Under the pieces are notes generated by a model that was given only the letters and a program-made list of their open reading frames with translations, did no database searches and was not told where the DNA came from. This document shows, piece after piece, positions 17,720-26,833 of a stretch of DNA of 64,000 nt. Source of the stretch: Actinoplanes sp. NBC_00393 (GTDB lineage: Bacteria; Actinomycetota; Actinomycetes; Mycobacteriales; Micromonosporaceae); NCBI RefSeq assembly GCF_036053395.1, contig NZ_CP107942.1, positions 8,574,501 through 8,638,500 on the forward strand, given 5' to 3'. The position numbers and the translations under genes are program-made. How positions within the stretch are numbered: the stretch's first letter is position 1; each line of letters begins with the position of its first letter.

Positions 17720-19861
17720 ATGGACATCGCGCAGATCGTCGCCACCGCAATAGCGGCGGCCATCACGGTGGTGGCCGTCTACCTTGCGGTGCGCGCCGTG
17801 CTGACCATCACCGCGGTGATCAGGCAGGGTCAGCCCGACCCGGCCCGCTTCGCCGATCCGAAGACCCGGACCAAGACCATGCTGGTCGAGACCGTCGGTC
17901 ACACCAGGATGCTGAAGTGGAGCGCGATCGGCGCGGCCCACTGGCTCGTGATGGTCTCGTTCGTGATCCTGTCGCTCCTGGTCCTCGAGGCGTATTTCGA
18001 GGTGGTGGACCCGAACATGGGTCTGCCGATCATCGGGCACTGGGTGGTCTTCGGCCTGGTCACCGAGTGGATCGGCATCCTCGGCATGATCGGCATCCTC
18101 TACCTGGTCTTCGTCCGGCAGCGGCAGAAGCCGGGCGCGGTGAAGCGCAGCCGGTTCCTCGGCTCGACCATGTGGCAGGCGTATTTCGTCGAGGCCGTCA
18201 TCGTCGGCGTGCTGATCTTCGGCTTCCTGATCCGCGGCTTCAAGGTCGCCACCGACCACTTCGAGTACCCGGTGTGGGCCGCGCCGCTCAGCCACGCGAT
18301 CGGTTCCGTGCTGCCGGCCTGGGAGGACGGCGCCACCTGGGCCGCTCTCATCAAGATCATCATTTCGATGACCTGGCTGATCACCATCTCGCTGAACCCG
18401 ACGATGGGTGTCGCCTGGCACCGGTTCCTGGCGTTCTTCAACATCTACTTCAAGCGCAGCCCGGAAAAGCCGGCCGGTTCCGGCCTCGGCGCGCTGAAGC
18501 CGATGATGAGCGAGGGCAAGCCGCTCGACTTCGAGGAGGCCGACCCGGAGAAGGACCTGTTCGGCGTCAACCAGGTCGAGCAGTTCACCTGGAAGGGTCT
18601 GCTGGACTTCTCCACCTGCACCGAGTGCGGTCGCTGCCAGTCGCAGTGCCCGGCGTGGAACACGGCGAAGCCGCTTTCACCCAAGCTTCTCGTGTTGTCG
18701 TTGCGCGATCACGCGTACGCAAAAGCGCCTTATCTCTTGGCCGGCGGCGGCAAAGACCTGATGGGTGAGGAGAAGGCCACCGAGGCCCAGCTCGCCCACA
18801 TGGACGTCTTGGCGCTGGCCGAGGGCAACCGCCCGCTGGTCGGCACCGAGGACGACAACGGGGTCATCGACCCGGACGTGCTCTGGTCCTGCACCACCTG
18901 CGGCGCCTGCGTCGAGCAGTGCCCGGTCGACATCGAGCACATCGACCACATCGTCGACATGCGCCGCTACCAGGTGCTGATCGAGTCGAGCTTCCCCTCC
19001 GAGGCCGGCGTGATGCTGCGCAACCTGGAGAACAAGGGCAACCCGTGGGGCGCACCGCAGAACACCCGGGAGGACTGGACCAAGGGTCTGGACTTCGAGG
19101 TGCCGCGGGTCGGCGAGGTCGAGGACTTCGAGTACCTGTTCTGGGTCGGCTGCGCCGGCGCGTTCGAGGACCGGGCCAAGAAGACCACCCGCGCGGTGGC
19201 CACGCTGCTCAACGAGGCCGGTGTGAACTACGCCATCCTCGGCGAGGGCGAGACCTGCACCGGTGACCCGGCCCGCCGCATCGGCAACGAGTTCATCTTC
19301 CAGATGCTGGCCCAGCAGAACGTGGAGACGCTGCAGGAAGCCAACGTCAAGAAGATCGTGGCGACCTGCCCGCACTGCTTCAACACGCTGGGCAACGAGT
19401 ACGAGCAGCTCGGCCTCAAGGTCGAGGTGGTGCACCACACGCAGCTGCTCGCTCACCTGGTCGCCACCGGGAAGCTGACCCCGGTGCAGCCGGTCGACGG
19501 CGGGGTCACCTACCACGACCCCTGTTACCTGGGCCGGCACAACCGGGTCTTCGAGGCGCCCCGCGAGGTTCTCGGGTCAGCGATCGCCAATGACGTCGTC
19601 GAGATGCCGCGTAACTCCGAGCGGTCCTTCTGCTGCGGCGCCGGCGGCGCCCGGATGTGGATGGAGGAGCGGATCGGCAAGCGGATCAACGTCGAGCGCA
19701 CCGAGGAGGCCCTGGCCACCGGTGCGAAGACGATCGCGGTCGGCTGCCCGTTCTGCTACACGATGATCGGCGACGGGGTGACCGGCAAGGGCAAGCAGGA
19801 CGAGATCGAGGTGGTCGACGTGGCCACCGTCCTGCTCCGCTCGCTCAAGCAGGAGGCCTGA
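17720..19861 (+). CDS. Membrane-bound iron-sulfur oxidoreductase (heterodisulfide reductase-like)
   Basis: 713 residues; ATG at 17720 preceded by GAGGAGGC. The N-terminal 250 residues contain five or six membrane helices resembling a nitrate reductase gamma-type quinone domain. Then come two 4Fe-4S motifs, C-T-E-C-G-R-C-x3-C-P (about 296-306) and C-T-T-C-G-A-C-x3-C-P, followed by two CCG-type cysteine-rich domains, including C-C-G-A-G-G-A-R and a C-P-F-C motif near the end. The layout matches the actinobacterial protein typified by Rv0338c. It probably passes electrons between the quinone pool and an unknown donor. Single-gene transcript with its own terminator. Confidence 0.9.
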   Translation: MDIAQIVATAIAAAITVVAVYLAVRAVLTITAVIRQGQPDPARFADPKTRTKTMLVETVGHTRMLKWSAIGAAHWLVMVSFVILSLLVLEAYFEVVDPNMGLPIIGHWVVFGLVTEWIGILGMIGILYLVFVRQRQKPGAVKRSRFLGSTMWQAYFVEAVIVGVLIFGFLIRGFKVATDHFEYPVWAAPLSHAIGSVLPAWEDGATWAALIKIIISMTWLITISLNPTMGVAWHRFLAFFNIYFKRSPEKPAGSGLGALKPMMSEGKPLDFEEADPEKDLFGVNQVEQFTWKGLLDFSTCTECGRCQSQCPAWNTAKPLSPKLLVLSLRDHAYAKAPYLLAGGGKDLMGEEKATEAQLAHMDVLALAEGNRPLVGTEDDNGVIDPDVLWSCTTCGACVEQCPVDIEHIDHIVDMRRYQVLIESSFPSEAGVMLRNLENKGNPWGAPQNTREDWTKGLDFEVPRVGEVEDFEYLFWVGCAGAFEDRAKKTTRAVATLLNEAGVNYAILGEGETCTGDPARRIGNEFIFQMLAQQNVETLQEANVKKIVATCPHCFNTLGNEYEQLGLKVEVVHHTQLLAHLVATGKLTPVQPVDGGVTYHDPCYLGRHNRVFEAPREVLGSAIANDVVEMPRNSERSFCCGAGGARMWMEERIGKRINVERTEEALATGAKTIAVGCPFCYTMIGDGVTGKGKQDEIEVVDVATVLLRSLKQEA

Positions 19862-19874
19862 GTTCCTGACGTCC

Positions 19875-19906
19875 CGATGGCCGGTCGCACAGTCGACCGG
19901 CCATCG
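19875..19906. terminator. Bidirectional hairpin after the Fe-S oxidoreductase
   Basis: CGATGGCCGGTCG pairs perfectly (13 bp) with CGACCGGCCATCG around a 6-base loop. It lies between convergent stops at 19861 and 19913 and is followed by GCCGTTTC on the plus strand. Confidence 0.8.
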
Positions 19907-19912
19907 GCCGTT

Positions 19913-20617
19913 TCAGGAGCCGCCGCCCCCGCCACCACCGTCGCCGCCGCCCCCGCCGTCGCCTCCTCCGCTGTCGCCGGCGGCGACGACCGCGACGACC
20001 ACTGCCGACTGCACGTTCTGGACGGCACGGCGTACCGCGTCGGCCGCCCAGTCGCCCTCGCTGATCTCCTTGAGCCGGGCCTTGACCAACTTCCGGTCCA
20101 GGTCGGCGAAGAGCTTGCGCTCCATCCCGGTGGCGGCCACCAGGGCACAGAGAGCACCGGTACGAGGATCGACCGCCCCGTTCCGCTGGATCGCTCCGAT
20201 GATCCGCTGCCGGGCCTCACTCCGGGCCACCGGCTCCGTCCCGTACGCCGACGGGTACCTGGTCCGCGGAAAGATCTTCAGCACGGTGCTCCGCTCGGCC
20301 CGCAGAACCTCATCGACGACCAGCCGGTCCAGAACCGTCTGCCGGGTGCCCTTGCTGCTGAATTTGCCCACCCAGTGGGCGGCCTTGTGCGGCCGGCTGT
20401 CGTCGCCGATCCGGATCAGCGCCTGGTGCAGGATCGGATCGCCGAGCGGTGCCCGGTCCAGCACCACGACCTTTTTGTCGGCGATGTCGATCCGCTCGCC
20501 GAGGGCGAGTTCCATCAGCACCGCGCCGCCGAGCCCATGATCGAGCCGGGTGGTGTCGATGATCCGTGCCCCGCGGTCGTCGTGCGCGAGGAGGGTGAAC
20601 TCTTCCATGAGGTTCAT
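19913..20617 (-). CDS. GPP34 (GOLPH3-like) family phosphoprotein
   Basis: 234 residues; ATG at 20617, with an internal ATG at 20608 as alternative. The opening M-N-L-M-E-E-F-T-L-L-A-H-D and the D-H-G-L-G-G-A-V-L-M-E-L-A block are typical of the GPP34 fold, an all-helical domain known from the Golgi protein GOLPH3, which binds phosphatidylinositol 4-phosphate. Streptomyces and relatives carry several copies of unknown role. After the domain comes a hydrophobic V-V-V-A-V-V-A-A stretch and a tail of about 20 residues that is almost all Gly with a few Asp. The tail is unusual and could be a flexible tether. Confidence 0.85.
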   Translation of the reverse strand: MNLMEEFTLLAHDDRGARIIDTTRLDHGLGGAVLMELALGERIDIADKKVVVLDRAPLGDPILHQALIRIGDDSRPHKAAHWVGKFSSKGTRQTVLDRLVVDEVLRAERSTVLKIFPRTRYPSAYGTEPVARSEARQRIIGAIQRNGAVDPRTGALCALVAATGMERKLFADLDRKLVKARLKEISEGDWAADAVRRAVQNVQSAVVVAVVAAGDSGGGDGGGGGDGGGGGGGS

Positions 20618-20703
20618 ACCTTGACGGTAGAACCACTTGTCATCGACACGGTTAGTGCCGGATGGTCCCGGTCCGGCACAATGAGGTCCGAGGTGAAGCG
20701 ATC

Positions 20704-22038
20704 ATGGACGGCCTGTTCCTGACCGCGGTGCTCCCGTTGGCCGCATTCGCGCTGCTCACGGCGGGCAACGCGTTCTTCGTGGCCGCCGAGTTCGGGCTGG
20801 TCACGGTCGACCGGGCAGAGATCGACGCACGCGCCACCGCCGGCGACCGCCGAGCCCGAACCGTTCGGAACGCCCTGCACGGCCTCTCCTTCCAGCTCTC
20901 CGGGGCGCAGCTCGGGATCACCTTGACCGCCCTGCTCACCGGCTATCTGGCCGAGCCGGCGCTGTCCGAGCTCTTCACCCCGATCGTCGAGCCGCTGGCC
21001 GGGTCGTCGACCGAGACCGTCACGCACGTCTGCGCGCTGGTCGTGGCGACCCTTCTGTCGATGTTGTTCGGGGAGCTCGTACCGAAAAATGCCGCCCTGG
21101 CCCGCCCGATGCGCGTCGCCCTGCTGACCGCGGCGCCGCTGCGTGGCTTCTCCACGCTCTTCAAATGGCTTATCGCCGCGCTGAACGGCACCGCGAACTG
21201 GCTGGTCCGCCGGCTCGGCATCGAGCCGCAGGAGGAGCTGGCCAGCGCCCGCTCCCCGGAGGAGCTGGGCCTGCTCGCGGCGATCAGTGCCCGGGCCGGC
21301 GCGCTGCCCAACGAGACCGCGACGCTGCTGCGCCGCACCATCCGGTTCGGCGAGAAGCGCGCGGCCAAGGCCATGACGCCACGCGTCGACGTGGTCGGCC
21401 TGAAAACCACCGCGAGCGTTGCGGATCTGATCACGGTGGCGCGGGAGACCGGGCACACCAGATTTCCGGTGTACGAGAACACGCTCGACGTGGTGACCGG
21501 AGTGGTCGGCGTGAACCAGGCGCTGGGCGTGCCGCTCGAACGACGGGCCGCGACGCGCGTCTCCACCATCGCGAAGGAACCGGTCTACGTGCCGGAGAGC
21601 CTCAGCCTGGACAAGGTGCTGGCCGCGCTGCGGGCGGCGGATGCCGACCTGGCGATCGTGGTGGACGAGTACGGCGGCACCGACGGCGTGGTCAGTGTCG
21701 AGGACCTGATCGAGGAACTGGTCGGGGAGATCGCCGACGAGTACGACATCGACCTCGGGGAGACCGGCACCCAGGAGCTGACGGCGCCCGGCGGGGAGAA
21801 GACATTCCTGGTCGACGGCCTGCTCCGGGAGGACGAGGTGTCCGAGCAGACCGGCTTCCGGCTGCCCGAGGGACCGTACGAGACGCTGGCCGGCTTCCTG
21901 CTCGCCCGGCTCGGCCACATCCCGGTGGTCGGCGAGTCGCTGGAGGAGCACGGGTGGGAGTTCACCGTGATGGAGGTCGACCGGCACCGCATCGAGCAGG
22001 TCCGCGTGGTCGCCCCGCCGGAGCCCGCCGATGACTGA
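20704..22038 (+). CDS. Hemolysin C/CNNM-type CBS membrane protein (first copy)
   Basis: 444 residues from ATG at 20704 with GAGGTGAAG upstream; an upstream frame start at 20662 is less likely. A DUF21/CNNM membrane domain with four helices (about 1-150, with the N-A-F-F-V-A-A-E-F motif), two CBS domains (about 215-335, with V-V-D-E-Y-G-G-T-D-G) and a C-terminal CorC/HlyC transporter-associated domain. Relatives are linked to magnesium or cobalt efflux. It overlaps the next gene by 8 bases. Confidence 0.9.
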   Translation: MDGLFLTAVLPLAAFALLTAGNAFFVAAEFGLVTVDRAEIDARATAGDRRARTVRNALHGLSFQLSGAQLGITLTALLTGYLAEPALSELFTPIVEPLAGSSTETVTHVCALVVATLLSMLFGELVPKNAALARPMRVALLTAAPLRGFSTLFKWLIAALNGTANWLVRRLGIEPQEELASARSPEELGLLAAISARAGALPNETATLLRRTIRFGEKRAAKAMTPRVDVVGLKTTASVADLITVARETGHTRFPVYENTLDVVTGVVGVNQALGVPLERRAATRVSTIAKEPVYVPESLSLDKVLAALRAADADLAIVVDEYGGTDGVVSVEDLIEELVGEIADEYDIDLGETGTQELTAPGGEKTFLVDGLLREDEVSEQTGFRLPEGPYETLAGFLLARLGHIPVVGESLEEHGWEFTVMEVDRHRIEQVRVVAPPEPADD

Positions 22039-23074
22039 GCTGCTGTTCGTCGCCGTTCTGCTGATCGGTAACGGCCTCTTCGTGGGCGGCGAGTTCGCGT
22101 TGATCGCGTCCCGGCGTACCGTGCTGGAACCGCTGGCCGAGTCGTCGCAGGCGGCGCGCTGGGCGCTCTCCGCGATGAGCCAGATCCCGCTGATGATCGC
22201 CGGGGCGCAGCTCGGCATCACGATCTGCACGCTGGTGCTCGGTGCGCTCGCCGAGCCGACCATCGCCCACCTGCTCGAAGGCCCGTTCGCCGCCACCGAG
22301 CTGCCGGCGAACCTGGTGCACCCGATCGCCTTCGTGATCGCGCTGGTCATCGTGACGTTCCTGCACACGGTGATCGGCGAGATGGTCCCGAAGAACATCA
22401 CGCTGGCCGGACCGGAACGCTCCGCGCTCTTCCTCGGCCCGTTCATGCTGGCCTTCTGCACCGCGACGAAACCGCTGCTCAACGCGATGCGCTGGGCCTC
22501 CCGGCTGATCCTCAAGCTCTGGAAGATCGAGACGACCGACGCGGTGAAGACGGTGTTCACCGCCGAGGAACTGGCCGGCATGGTCACCCAGGCGCGTACC
22601 GAGGGTCTGCTCGGATCGGAACAGTACGCCCGGATCCACGCTGCGCTCGGCCTCAACAGCCGTACCGCGGCGGACACGTTGCTGCCCTGGTCGCGGGTCA
22701 CGACGGTGGCTGCCGACGTGTCGCCGGCGACGTTGGAGGCGGTGGCGACCCGCAGTGGCCGCTCGCGCTTCCCGGTGGTCCAGCGTGACACCCGGCGGGT
22801 GCTGGGCTTCGTGCACGTCAAGGACGTTCTCGAGTACGCGGCGACGCAGCGGCGCCTGCCGATCCCGGCGGACGTGATCCGTCCGCTGGCGGTGGTGCCG
22901 CCCGACCGCAGCCTTGCCGATCTGCTGCTCACCATGCGGCGGGACCGGCTGCACATCGTGCTCGTCAGCGACGGGCGGCGGCCGCTCGGAGTGATCACTC
23001 TGGACGACGTGCTGCACGCCGTAGTGGGTGAGCCGGCGGGGGCGGCGCATTCGGTCACGCGATTTGCTCTTTAG
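22031..23074 (+). CDS. Hemolysin C/CNNM-type CBS membrane protein (second copy)
   Basis: 347 residues, start overlapping the previous gene. Same DUF21 membrane domain (N-G-L-F-V-G-G-E-F-A motif, then G-E-M-V-P-K-N) and a CBS pair (about 215-335), but no CorC/HlyC domain, so it is about 100 residues shorter. Such unequal pairs are common in actinobacteria and probably form a hetero-oligomer in cation efflux (inference from arrangement). Confidence 0.88.
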   Translation: MTELLFVAVLLIGNGLFVGGEFALIASRRTVLEPLAESSQAARWALSAMSQIPLMIAGAQLGITICTLVLGALAEPTIAHLLEGPFAATELPANLVHPIAFVIALVIVTFLHTVIGEMVPKNITLAGPERSALFLGPFMLAFCTATKPLLNAMRWASRLILKLWKIETTDAVKTVFTAEELAGMVTQARTEGLLGSEQYARIHAALGLNSRTAADTLLPWSRVTTVAADVSPATLEAVATRSGRSRFPVVQRDTRRVLGFVHVKDVLEYAATQRRLPIPADVIRPLAVVPPDRSLADLLLTMRRDRLHIVLVSDGRRPLGVITLDDVLHAVVGEPAGAAHSVTRFAL

Positions 23075-23097
23075 GTGGCAATCTGGACAATAGCCCC

Positions 23098-24057
23098 ATG
23101 TTTCGCTTACGGCGGTGTGCCCTACCGCTCGGTGTCCTACTCGCTGTGGCCGGCGTTCTGCACGCACAACACGCCCACGCCGGGCGCACCCCGCCGGCCG
23201 GTGGGGTGCTGGACACCCGCACCGAAATTCCCACCACCGTTCCGGCCGGGCAGATCCGGGTCGCCGACCGGCCGGTGACCGTCCGGTACACCTTCGACCA
23301 GGGCACCGGCCGTCCGATCGCCGACCTGACCGGACGGCATCACCTGCACCCGATCGGGCAGAACGGTGGGCTGCTGCGACTCGTACCGCAAAGGGGTGGC
23401 CTGGCCGTGGCCTACCCGAACCGATGCGCCCTGCCGCGCGAAGGGGATTGCCCGCGGGCGATCCTGGAAGGTGTACGCGACGACGGCCTCAATCCCGGTC
23501 GCCGGCCGCTGCGCTACGGCGCGTCGATCCTGATGACCCACGCGGACCTGGCCGACGGCGCCAATGTCGTCCAAAAGGGATATTCGGTCGGCGGGGTGAG
23601 CCAGTTCAAGCTGCAGGTCGACCACCGGCAGGGGCATCCGAGCTGCGTGATCGCCGGGCAGCGGGCGCGGATCTACCGGGCCGAGCCGCTGATCGACGTG
23701 GCCGACGGCACCTGGCACGACCTGGAATGCCACCGCACCCCGAACCGCCTCACCATGATCGTCGACGGCGCGCCGCGCGCCTGGGTGCCGGTGCCGCCGA
23801 TGCTGTCGATCGCGAACGCGGAACCGCTGCGCGTCGGCGGCAAGGGCCCCGGCCGAGGCAACGACCAGTTCGCCGGCGCAATCGACGACGTTTTCCTCAC
23901 CATCGGCGACCTCAAGCCGGCCGCCGCCGGCCCTTGCGCCCCCCGCTGCGCGCCCGGCACCCGCCGCTCATCCAGCCCAGCCCCAGCCCGACCCGCAGCG
24001 CTGACGGTGCAGACCATCAGGAAGGCCGGGCCGACGCACCCCGCGCCGACCGCCTAG
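23098..24057 (+). CDS. Secreted LamG/concanavalin A-like lectin-fold protein
   Basis: 319 residues. A signal peptide is clear: R-L-R-R, then a hydrophobic core, then A-H-A-G-R. The body resembles the LamG/ConA-like jelly-roll fold: V-R-Y-T-F-D-Q-G near the start, W-H-D-L-E-C-H-R and V-D-G in the middle, and a closing F-A-G-A-I-D-D-V-F. Cysteines are even in number and may form disulfides. Typical actinomycete versions bind sugars or are extracellular attachment modules. The last 50 residues are Pro/Ala/Arg-rich. No wall-sorting signal is seen. The 62-bp repeat tract starts about 40 bases past its stop. Confidence 0.75.
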   Translation: MFRLRRCALPLGVLLAVAGVLHAQHAHAGRTPPAGGVLDTRTEIPTTVPAGQIRVADRPVTVRYTFDQGTGRPIADLTGRHHLHPIGQNGGLLRLVPQRGGLAVAYPNRCALPREGDCPRAILEGVRDDGLNPGRRPLRYGASILMTHADLADGANVVQKGYSVGGVSQFKLQVDHRQGHPSCVIAGQRARIYRAEPLIDVADGTWHDLECHRTPNRLTMIVDGAPRAWVPVPPMLSIANAEPLRVGGKGPGRGNDQFAGAIDDVFLTIGDLKPAAAGPCAPRCAPGTRRSSSPAPARPAALTVQTIRKAGPTHPAPTA

Positions 24058-24094
24058 CTGGGCCGACCCCCGACCCAGCCGACGCTGGCGGTTC

Positions 24095-24580
24095 TTTCAG
24101 CGGCCGGCAGGCAGCGCTGAGCGTCAGCCGCGGGCCTCGGCTGACGGTGGGCGTTGTTTCAGCGGCCGGGAGGCAGCGCTGAGCGTCAGCTGGGGGGCTC
24201 GGCTGACGGTGGGCGTTGTTTCAGCGGCCGGGAGGCAGCGCTGAGCGTCAGCTGGGGGGCTCGGCTGACGGTGGGCGTTGTTTCAGCGGCCGGGAGGCAG
24301 CGCTGAGCGTCAGCTGGGGGGCTCGGCTGACGGTGGGCGTTGTTTCAGCGGCCGGGAGGCAGCGCTGAGCGTCAGCTGGGGGGCTCGGCTGACGGTGGGC
24401 GCTGTTTCAGCGGCCGGGAGGCAGCGCTGAGCGTCAGCTGGGGGGCTTGGCTGACGGTGGGCGTTGTTTCAGCGGCCGGCAGGCAGCGCTGAGCGCCTAC
24501 CGAAGGACATGGCTGACGTTGGGCGTTCTTTTCAATGGCCAGGAAGCAGCACTGGGCGTCAGCCGAAAGGCATTTGCTTT
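24095..24580. repeat. 62-bp tandem repeat tract, eight copies
   Basis: Units of 62 bp have phase points at 24121, 24183, 24245, 24307, 24369, 24431, 24493 and 24556. Five middle copies are nearly identical; the outer ones diverge. Each unit holds GCTGAGCGTCAGC, a small palindromic hairpin (GCTGA/TCAGC), and a second GGCTGACGGTGGGCG element. There are no spacers, so it is not CRISPR. The 680 bases between the LamG gene and tRNA-Gly hold this tract, a short unique stretch and the tRNA terminators; no credible gene is seen. Weak frames through the repeat look like chance. Confidence 0.93.
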
Positions 24581-24662
24581 TCGGAGAGCGAAGCGAATCC
24601 AAAGCCCAGCCACAATCCAACCCGCAAGCTCCCCACCCTCCGCAACCCACGTAACGCGGGGT

Positions 24663-24729
24663 CTGGGGGCTCGGCCCCCAGGCGGAATGCGAAGTCCCCC
24701 TGGTCTGCGCACTCCGCAGACAGGGGGAC
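24663..24729 (-). terminator. Two hairpins downstream of tRNA-Gly
   Basis: GTCCCCCTG(G)TCTGCG pairs with CGCAGACAGGGGGAC (24694-24729), and CTGGGGGC pairs with GCCCCCAG (24663-24681). Both lie just past the tRNA 3' end on the minus strand and probably end its transcript. Confidence 0.65.
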
Positions 24730-24739
24730 CCCGGGACTG

Positions 24740-24810
24740 AGCGGGTGACGGGAATCGAACCCGCACTGTCAGCTTGGGAAGCTGATGTTCTGCCATTGAA
24801 CTACACCCGC
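24740..24810 (-). tRNA. tRNA-Gly (anticodon CCC)
   Basis: 71 nt on the minus strand. The acceptor stem GCGGGTG pairs with CACCCGC, with discriminator U at 24740. The anticodon stem TCAGC/GCTGA encloses TTCCCAA, giving anticodon CCC for GGG codons. The T-loop region GGTTCGATTCC is present. CCA is not encoded. Confidence 0.95.
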
Positions 24811-24863
24811 AAGCGGCCCCACTGTACCTGATTATCCGGGTCGGTGGCGGGACCGCCCCGGAC

Positions 24864-25370
24864 TCAGCTGGCGACGGCGAGTGTGGGGCGTAACTTGCTG
24901 GGTGCGCGCCATGTCTGGGCGTAAGCCGGGACGAATGGGGACGCCGCCAGCGGGAGGGCACCGGCTGGGCCGTGGTGGCGGAGCATGGCGGTCTCGATGG
25001 TCAGCTCGTAGAGCCGCCAGTCGACGTCGGGGGAGGCGTGCAGGGCGCCGGCCAGGCGGGTGACGGTGAGTGGGTCGTGGACCGGGGTGGCGTGGCCGGT
25101 CAGGCAGGCTTCGTCGTCGTTGTCCTCCGGCGGGTAGGAATGCAGGGCGTATCGGCCGTCGCGGTCGAGGTCGCGGCGTTTCGGCGAGTCGACTATGAAG
25201 CAGTAGAGGCCGTCGTCGGTGAAGACCGGCGAGACGGGGTGCACGCGGGGGCCGCCGTCGGGGCGGATGGTCGCCAGGTAACCCATGCCGGGCCCGTACT
25301 GCTGGAGGAGCGCACGGATGCCGGCGGCCAGCATGGGCTCGGCGGCGGCGAAATCGGACCAGGAAGCCAT
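24864..25370 (-). CDS. Pyridoxamine 5'-phosphate oxidase family (FMN split-barrel) protein
   Basis: 168 residues from ATG at 25370. Features of the split beta-barrel family include [19 protein letters not shown] near residues 31-49 and D-D-G-L-Y-C-F-I. In actinobacteria such proteins bind FMN, F420 or heme and act as reductases or oxidases; the cofactor cannot be assigned here. It is divergent from dcd, with 75 bases between starts. Standalone gene. Confidence 0.85.
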   Translation of the reverse strand: MASWSDFAAAEPMLAAGIRALLQQYGPGMGYLATIRPDGGPRVHPVSPVFTDDGLYCFIVDSPKRRDLDRDGRYALHSYPPEDNDDEACLTGHATPVHDPLTVTRLAGALHASPDVDWRLYELTIETAMLRHHGPAGALPLAASPFVPAYAQTWRAPSKLRPTLAVAS

Positions 25371-25445
25371 GAGAGCATCCTATCGAACATACGTTCGACA
25401 CATCCACCGAACACGCCGATCAGGACACCTCGGTATGGTGTTGCG

Positions 25446-26024
25446 ATGCTGCTCTCCGACCGTGACCTGGTCTCCGAGATCAAGTCGGGCGACCTCTCGC
25501 TGGAGCCCTTCGAACCGTCGCTCATGCAGCCGTCCAGCATCGACGTTCGGCTGGACCGCTTCTTCCGGGTGTTCAACAACCACCTGTACACCCACATCGA
25601 CCCGGCCGAGCAGCAGGACGATCTGACTGCCGAGGTCGAGGTCGAGGACGGTCAGCCGTTCGTGTTGCATCCGGGCGAGTTCGTGCTCGCGTCCACCCTT
25701 GAGGTGATCACCCTCGGTCACGGGCTGGCCGCGCGGCTCGAGGGCAAGAGCAGCCTGGGGCGCCTGGGCCTGCTCACCCACTCGACCGCGGGGTTCATCG
25801 ACCCCGGCTTCTCCGGCCATGTGACGCTGGAGCTCTCCAACGTGGCGAATCTGCCGATCAAGCTCTGGCCGGGCATGAAGATCGGCCAGCTCTGCATCTT
25901 CCGGCTTTCCAGCCCGGCCGAGCATCCGTACGGGTCAGCTGTCTACGGTTCGCGCTACCAGGGTCAGCGGGGCCCGACGGCGAGTCGATCCGCGCTCAAT
26001 TTCCGGACCTGGCCCACCCGCTGA
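25446..26024 (+). CDS. dcd: dCTP deaminase
   Basis: 192 residues from ATG at 25446, fitting the family N-terminus M-L-L-S-D-R-D. Motifs include [19 protein letters not shown] and [13 protein letters not shown]. The enzyme makes dUTP, or dUMP directly, from dCTP for thymidylate synthesis. The close match to the mycobacterial protein, which is a bifunctional deaminase/dUTPase, suggests the same here (inference). It converges on the next gene with 12 bases between. Confidence 0.95.
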   Translation: MLLSDRDLVSEIKSGDLSLEPFEPSLMQPSSIDVRLDRFFRVFNNHLYTHIDPAEQQDDLTAEVEVEDGQPFVLHPGEFVLASTLEVITLGHGLAARLEGKSSLGRLGLLTHSTAGFIDPGFSGHVTLELSNVANLPIKLWPGMKIGQLCIFRLSSPAEHPYGSAVYGSRYQGQRGPTASRSALNFRTWPTR

Positions 26025-26036
26025 ACAGGCCGGCGG

Positions 26037-26498
26037 TCAGGCGCGCTGGACGCGCAGGCCGTTCGCGGACGCCGCGCCCAGCACCTGGTTGATCTGTGCC
26101 GGACTCAGCCCATTGGTCGGGATCGGCAGGAATCGGGTGCCGCCCAGTCCGAACAAAAGCTGACCCCGGAGCTGCTCGACCGAGCGAAAGGCACGCCATG
26201 CGTACGAGTGACGGCTCTCCGCGTCGGCGCTGGCCACGCCGCCTTCGCTGATCTCGAACGTGGTGACCTGACCGGTGCGCATCGCGCGCCGCGCAGTGTG
26301 GTTGAGCAAAGCCATCGGGGTGAGCACGGCGAGGGCCACGCCGCCGACCAGCAGGAACGGGTTGATTCCGTCGACCAGGGCGGCGAGCAGGAAGGCCCAG
26401 CCGGCGACCCGGGCAATCAGGACGGGCCGGCGCAGGCTGTGCCGGGTGGCGGCCGCGATCAGAGCCGGGTCGGGGGCCGCGGTGATCTGGATCTGCAC
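26037..26498 (-). CDS. YcxB-like membrane protein, unknown function
   Basis: 153 residues if the GTG at 26498 is used; a TTG at 26528 would add ten residues, and neither has a good ribosome site. Two membrane helices (about residues 28-45 and 47-65) split an N-terminal R-R-P segment from a C-terminal PH-like beta-rich domain with F-E-I-S-E-G-G, Y-A-W-R-A-F and F-L-P-I-P. This matches the YcxB-like layout. No pathway is known. Standalone. Confidence 0.65.
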   Translation of the reverse strand: MQIQITAAPDPALIAAATRHSLRRPVLIARVAGWAFLLAALVDGINPFLLVGGVALAVLTPMALLNHTARRAMRTGQVTTFEISEGGVASADAESRHSYAWRAFRSVEQLRGQLLFGLGGTRFLPIPTNGLSPAQINQVLGAASANGLRVQRA

Positions 26499-26833
26499 AG
26501 GGTGAAAGGTAGCTTTTGCCCGGGGCAAATCGTCACTAGCCGGATGGTCCGCCTGTCCTCGGCGGCCGCTGACCGAAACCCGGCTTGTGTCGGCTCGCGG
26601 AGGACCGCGGCCTCACCCGATCGGGCGAATCCGCCCAAATCCTCGCCGGCTTCTGATCGGTGGGCCGCTCGCCGTGGTGGCTGACCGGGTTCGTGAACCA
26701 GGGAGTCGGATCCCGAGATGGCAGGGAAGCAGCGCGGTCAACGGACGCGGGAAGCAGGTGCAGAAGCGGGGGAGGCCCGATGTGGGAAATTGCACCGGGG
26801 TCGGTCCGGGTCGCGCGGATCTACGATGGCGGC
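26499..26833. other. Gene-free stretch between convergently flanked genes
   Basis: About 335 bases between the divergent starts of the YcxB-like and YciI-like genes. No tRNA, strong hairpin or convincing small gene is seen. TACGAT at 26822-26827 could be a -10 element placing transcription start near the GTG at 26834. Confidence 0.4.

Noticed and set aside
20614..23058. An 814-codon open frame on the minus strand
   Set aside because: Antisense to both CBS-domain membrane genes, whose DUF21 and CBS motifs are unmistakable; composition is typical of a shadow frame.
23115..24182. A second open frame overlapping the LamG gene
   Set aside because: Arg/Pro-rich frame-shifted reading of the same DNA, running into the repeats; the signal peptide and fold motifs belong to the other frame.
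24095..24580. CRISPR array
   Set aside because: Units are contiguous 62-bp tandem copies with no unique spacers, and no cas gene is present.
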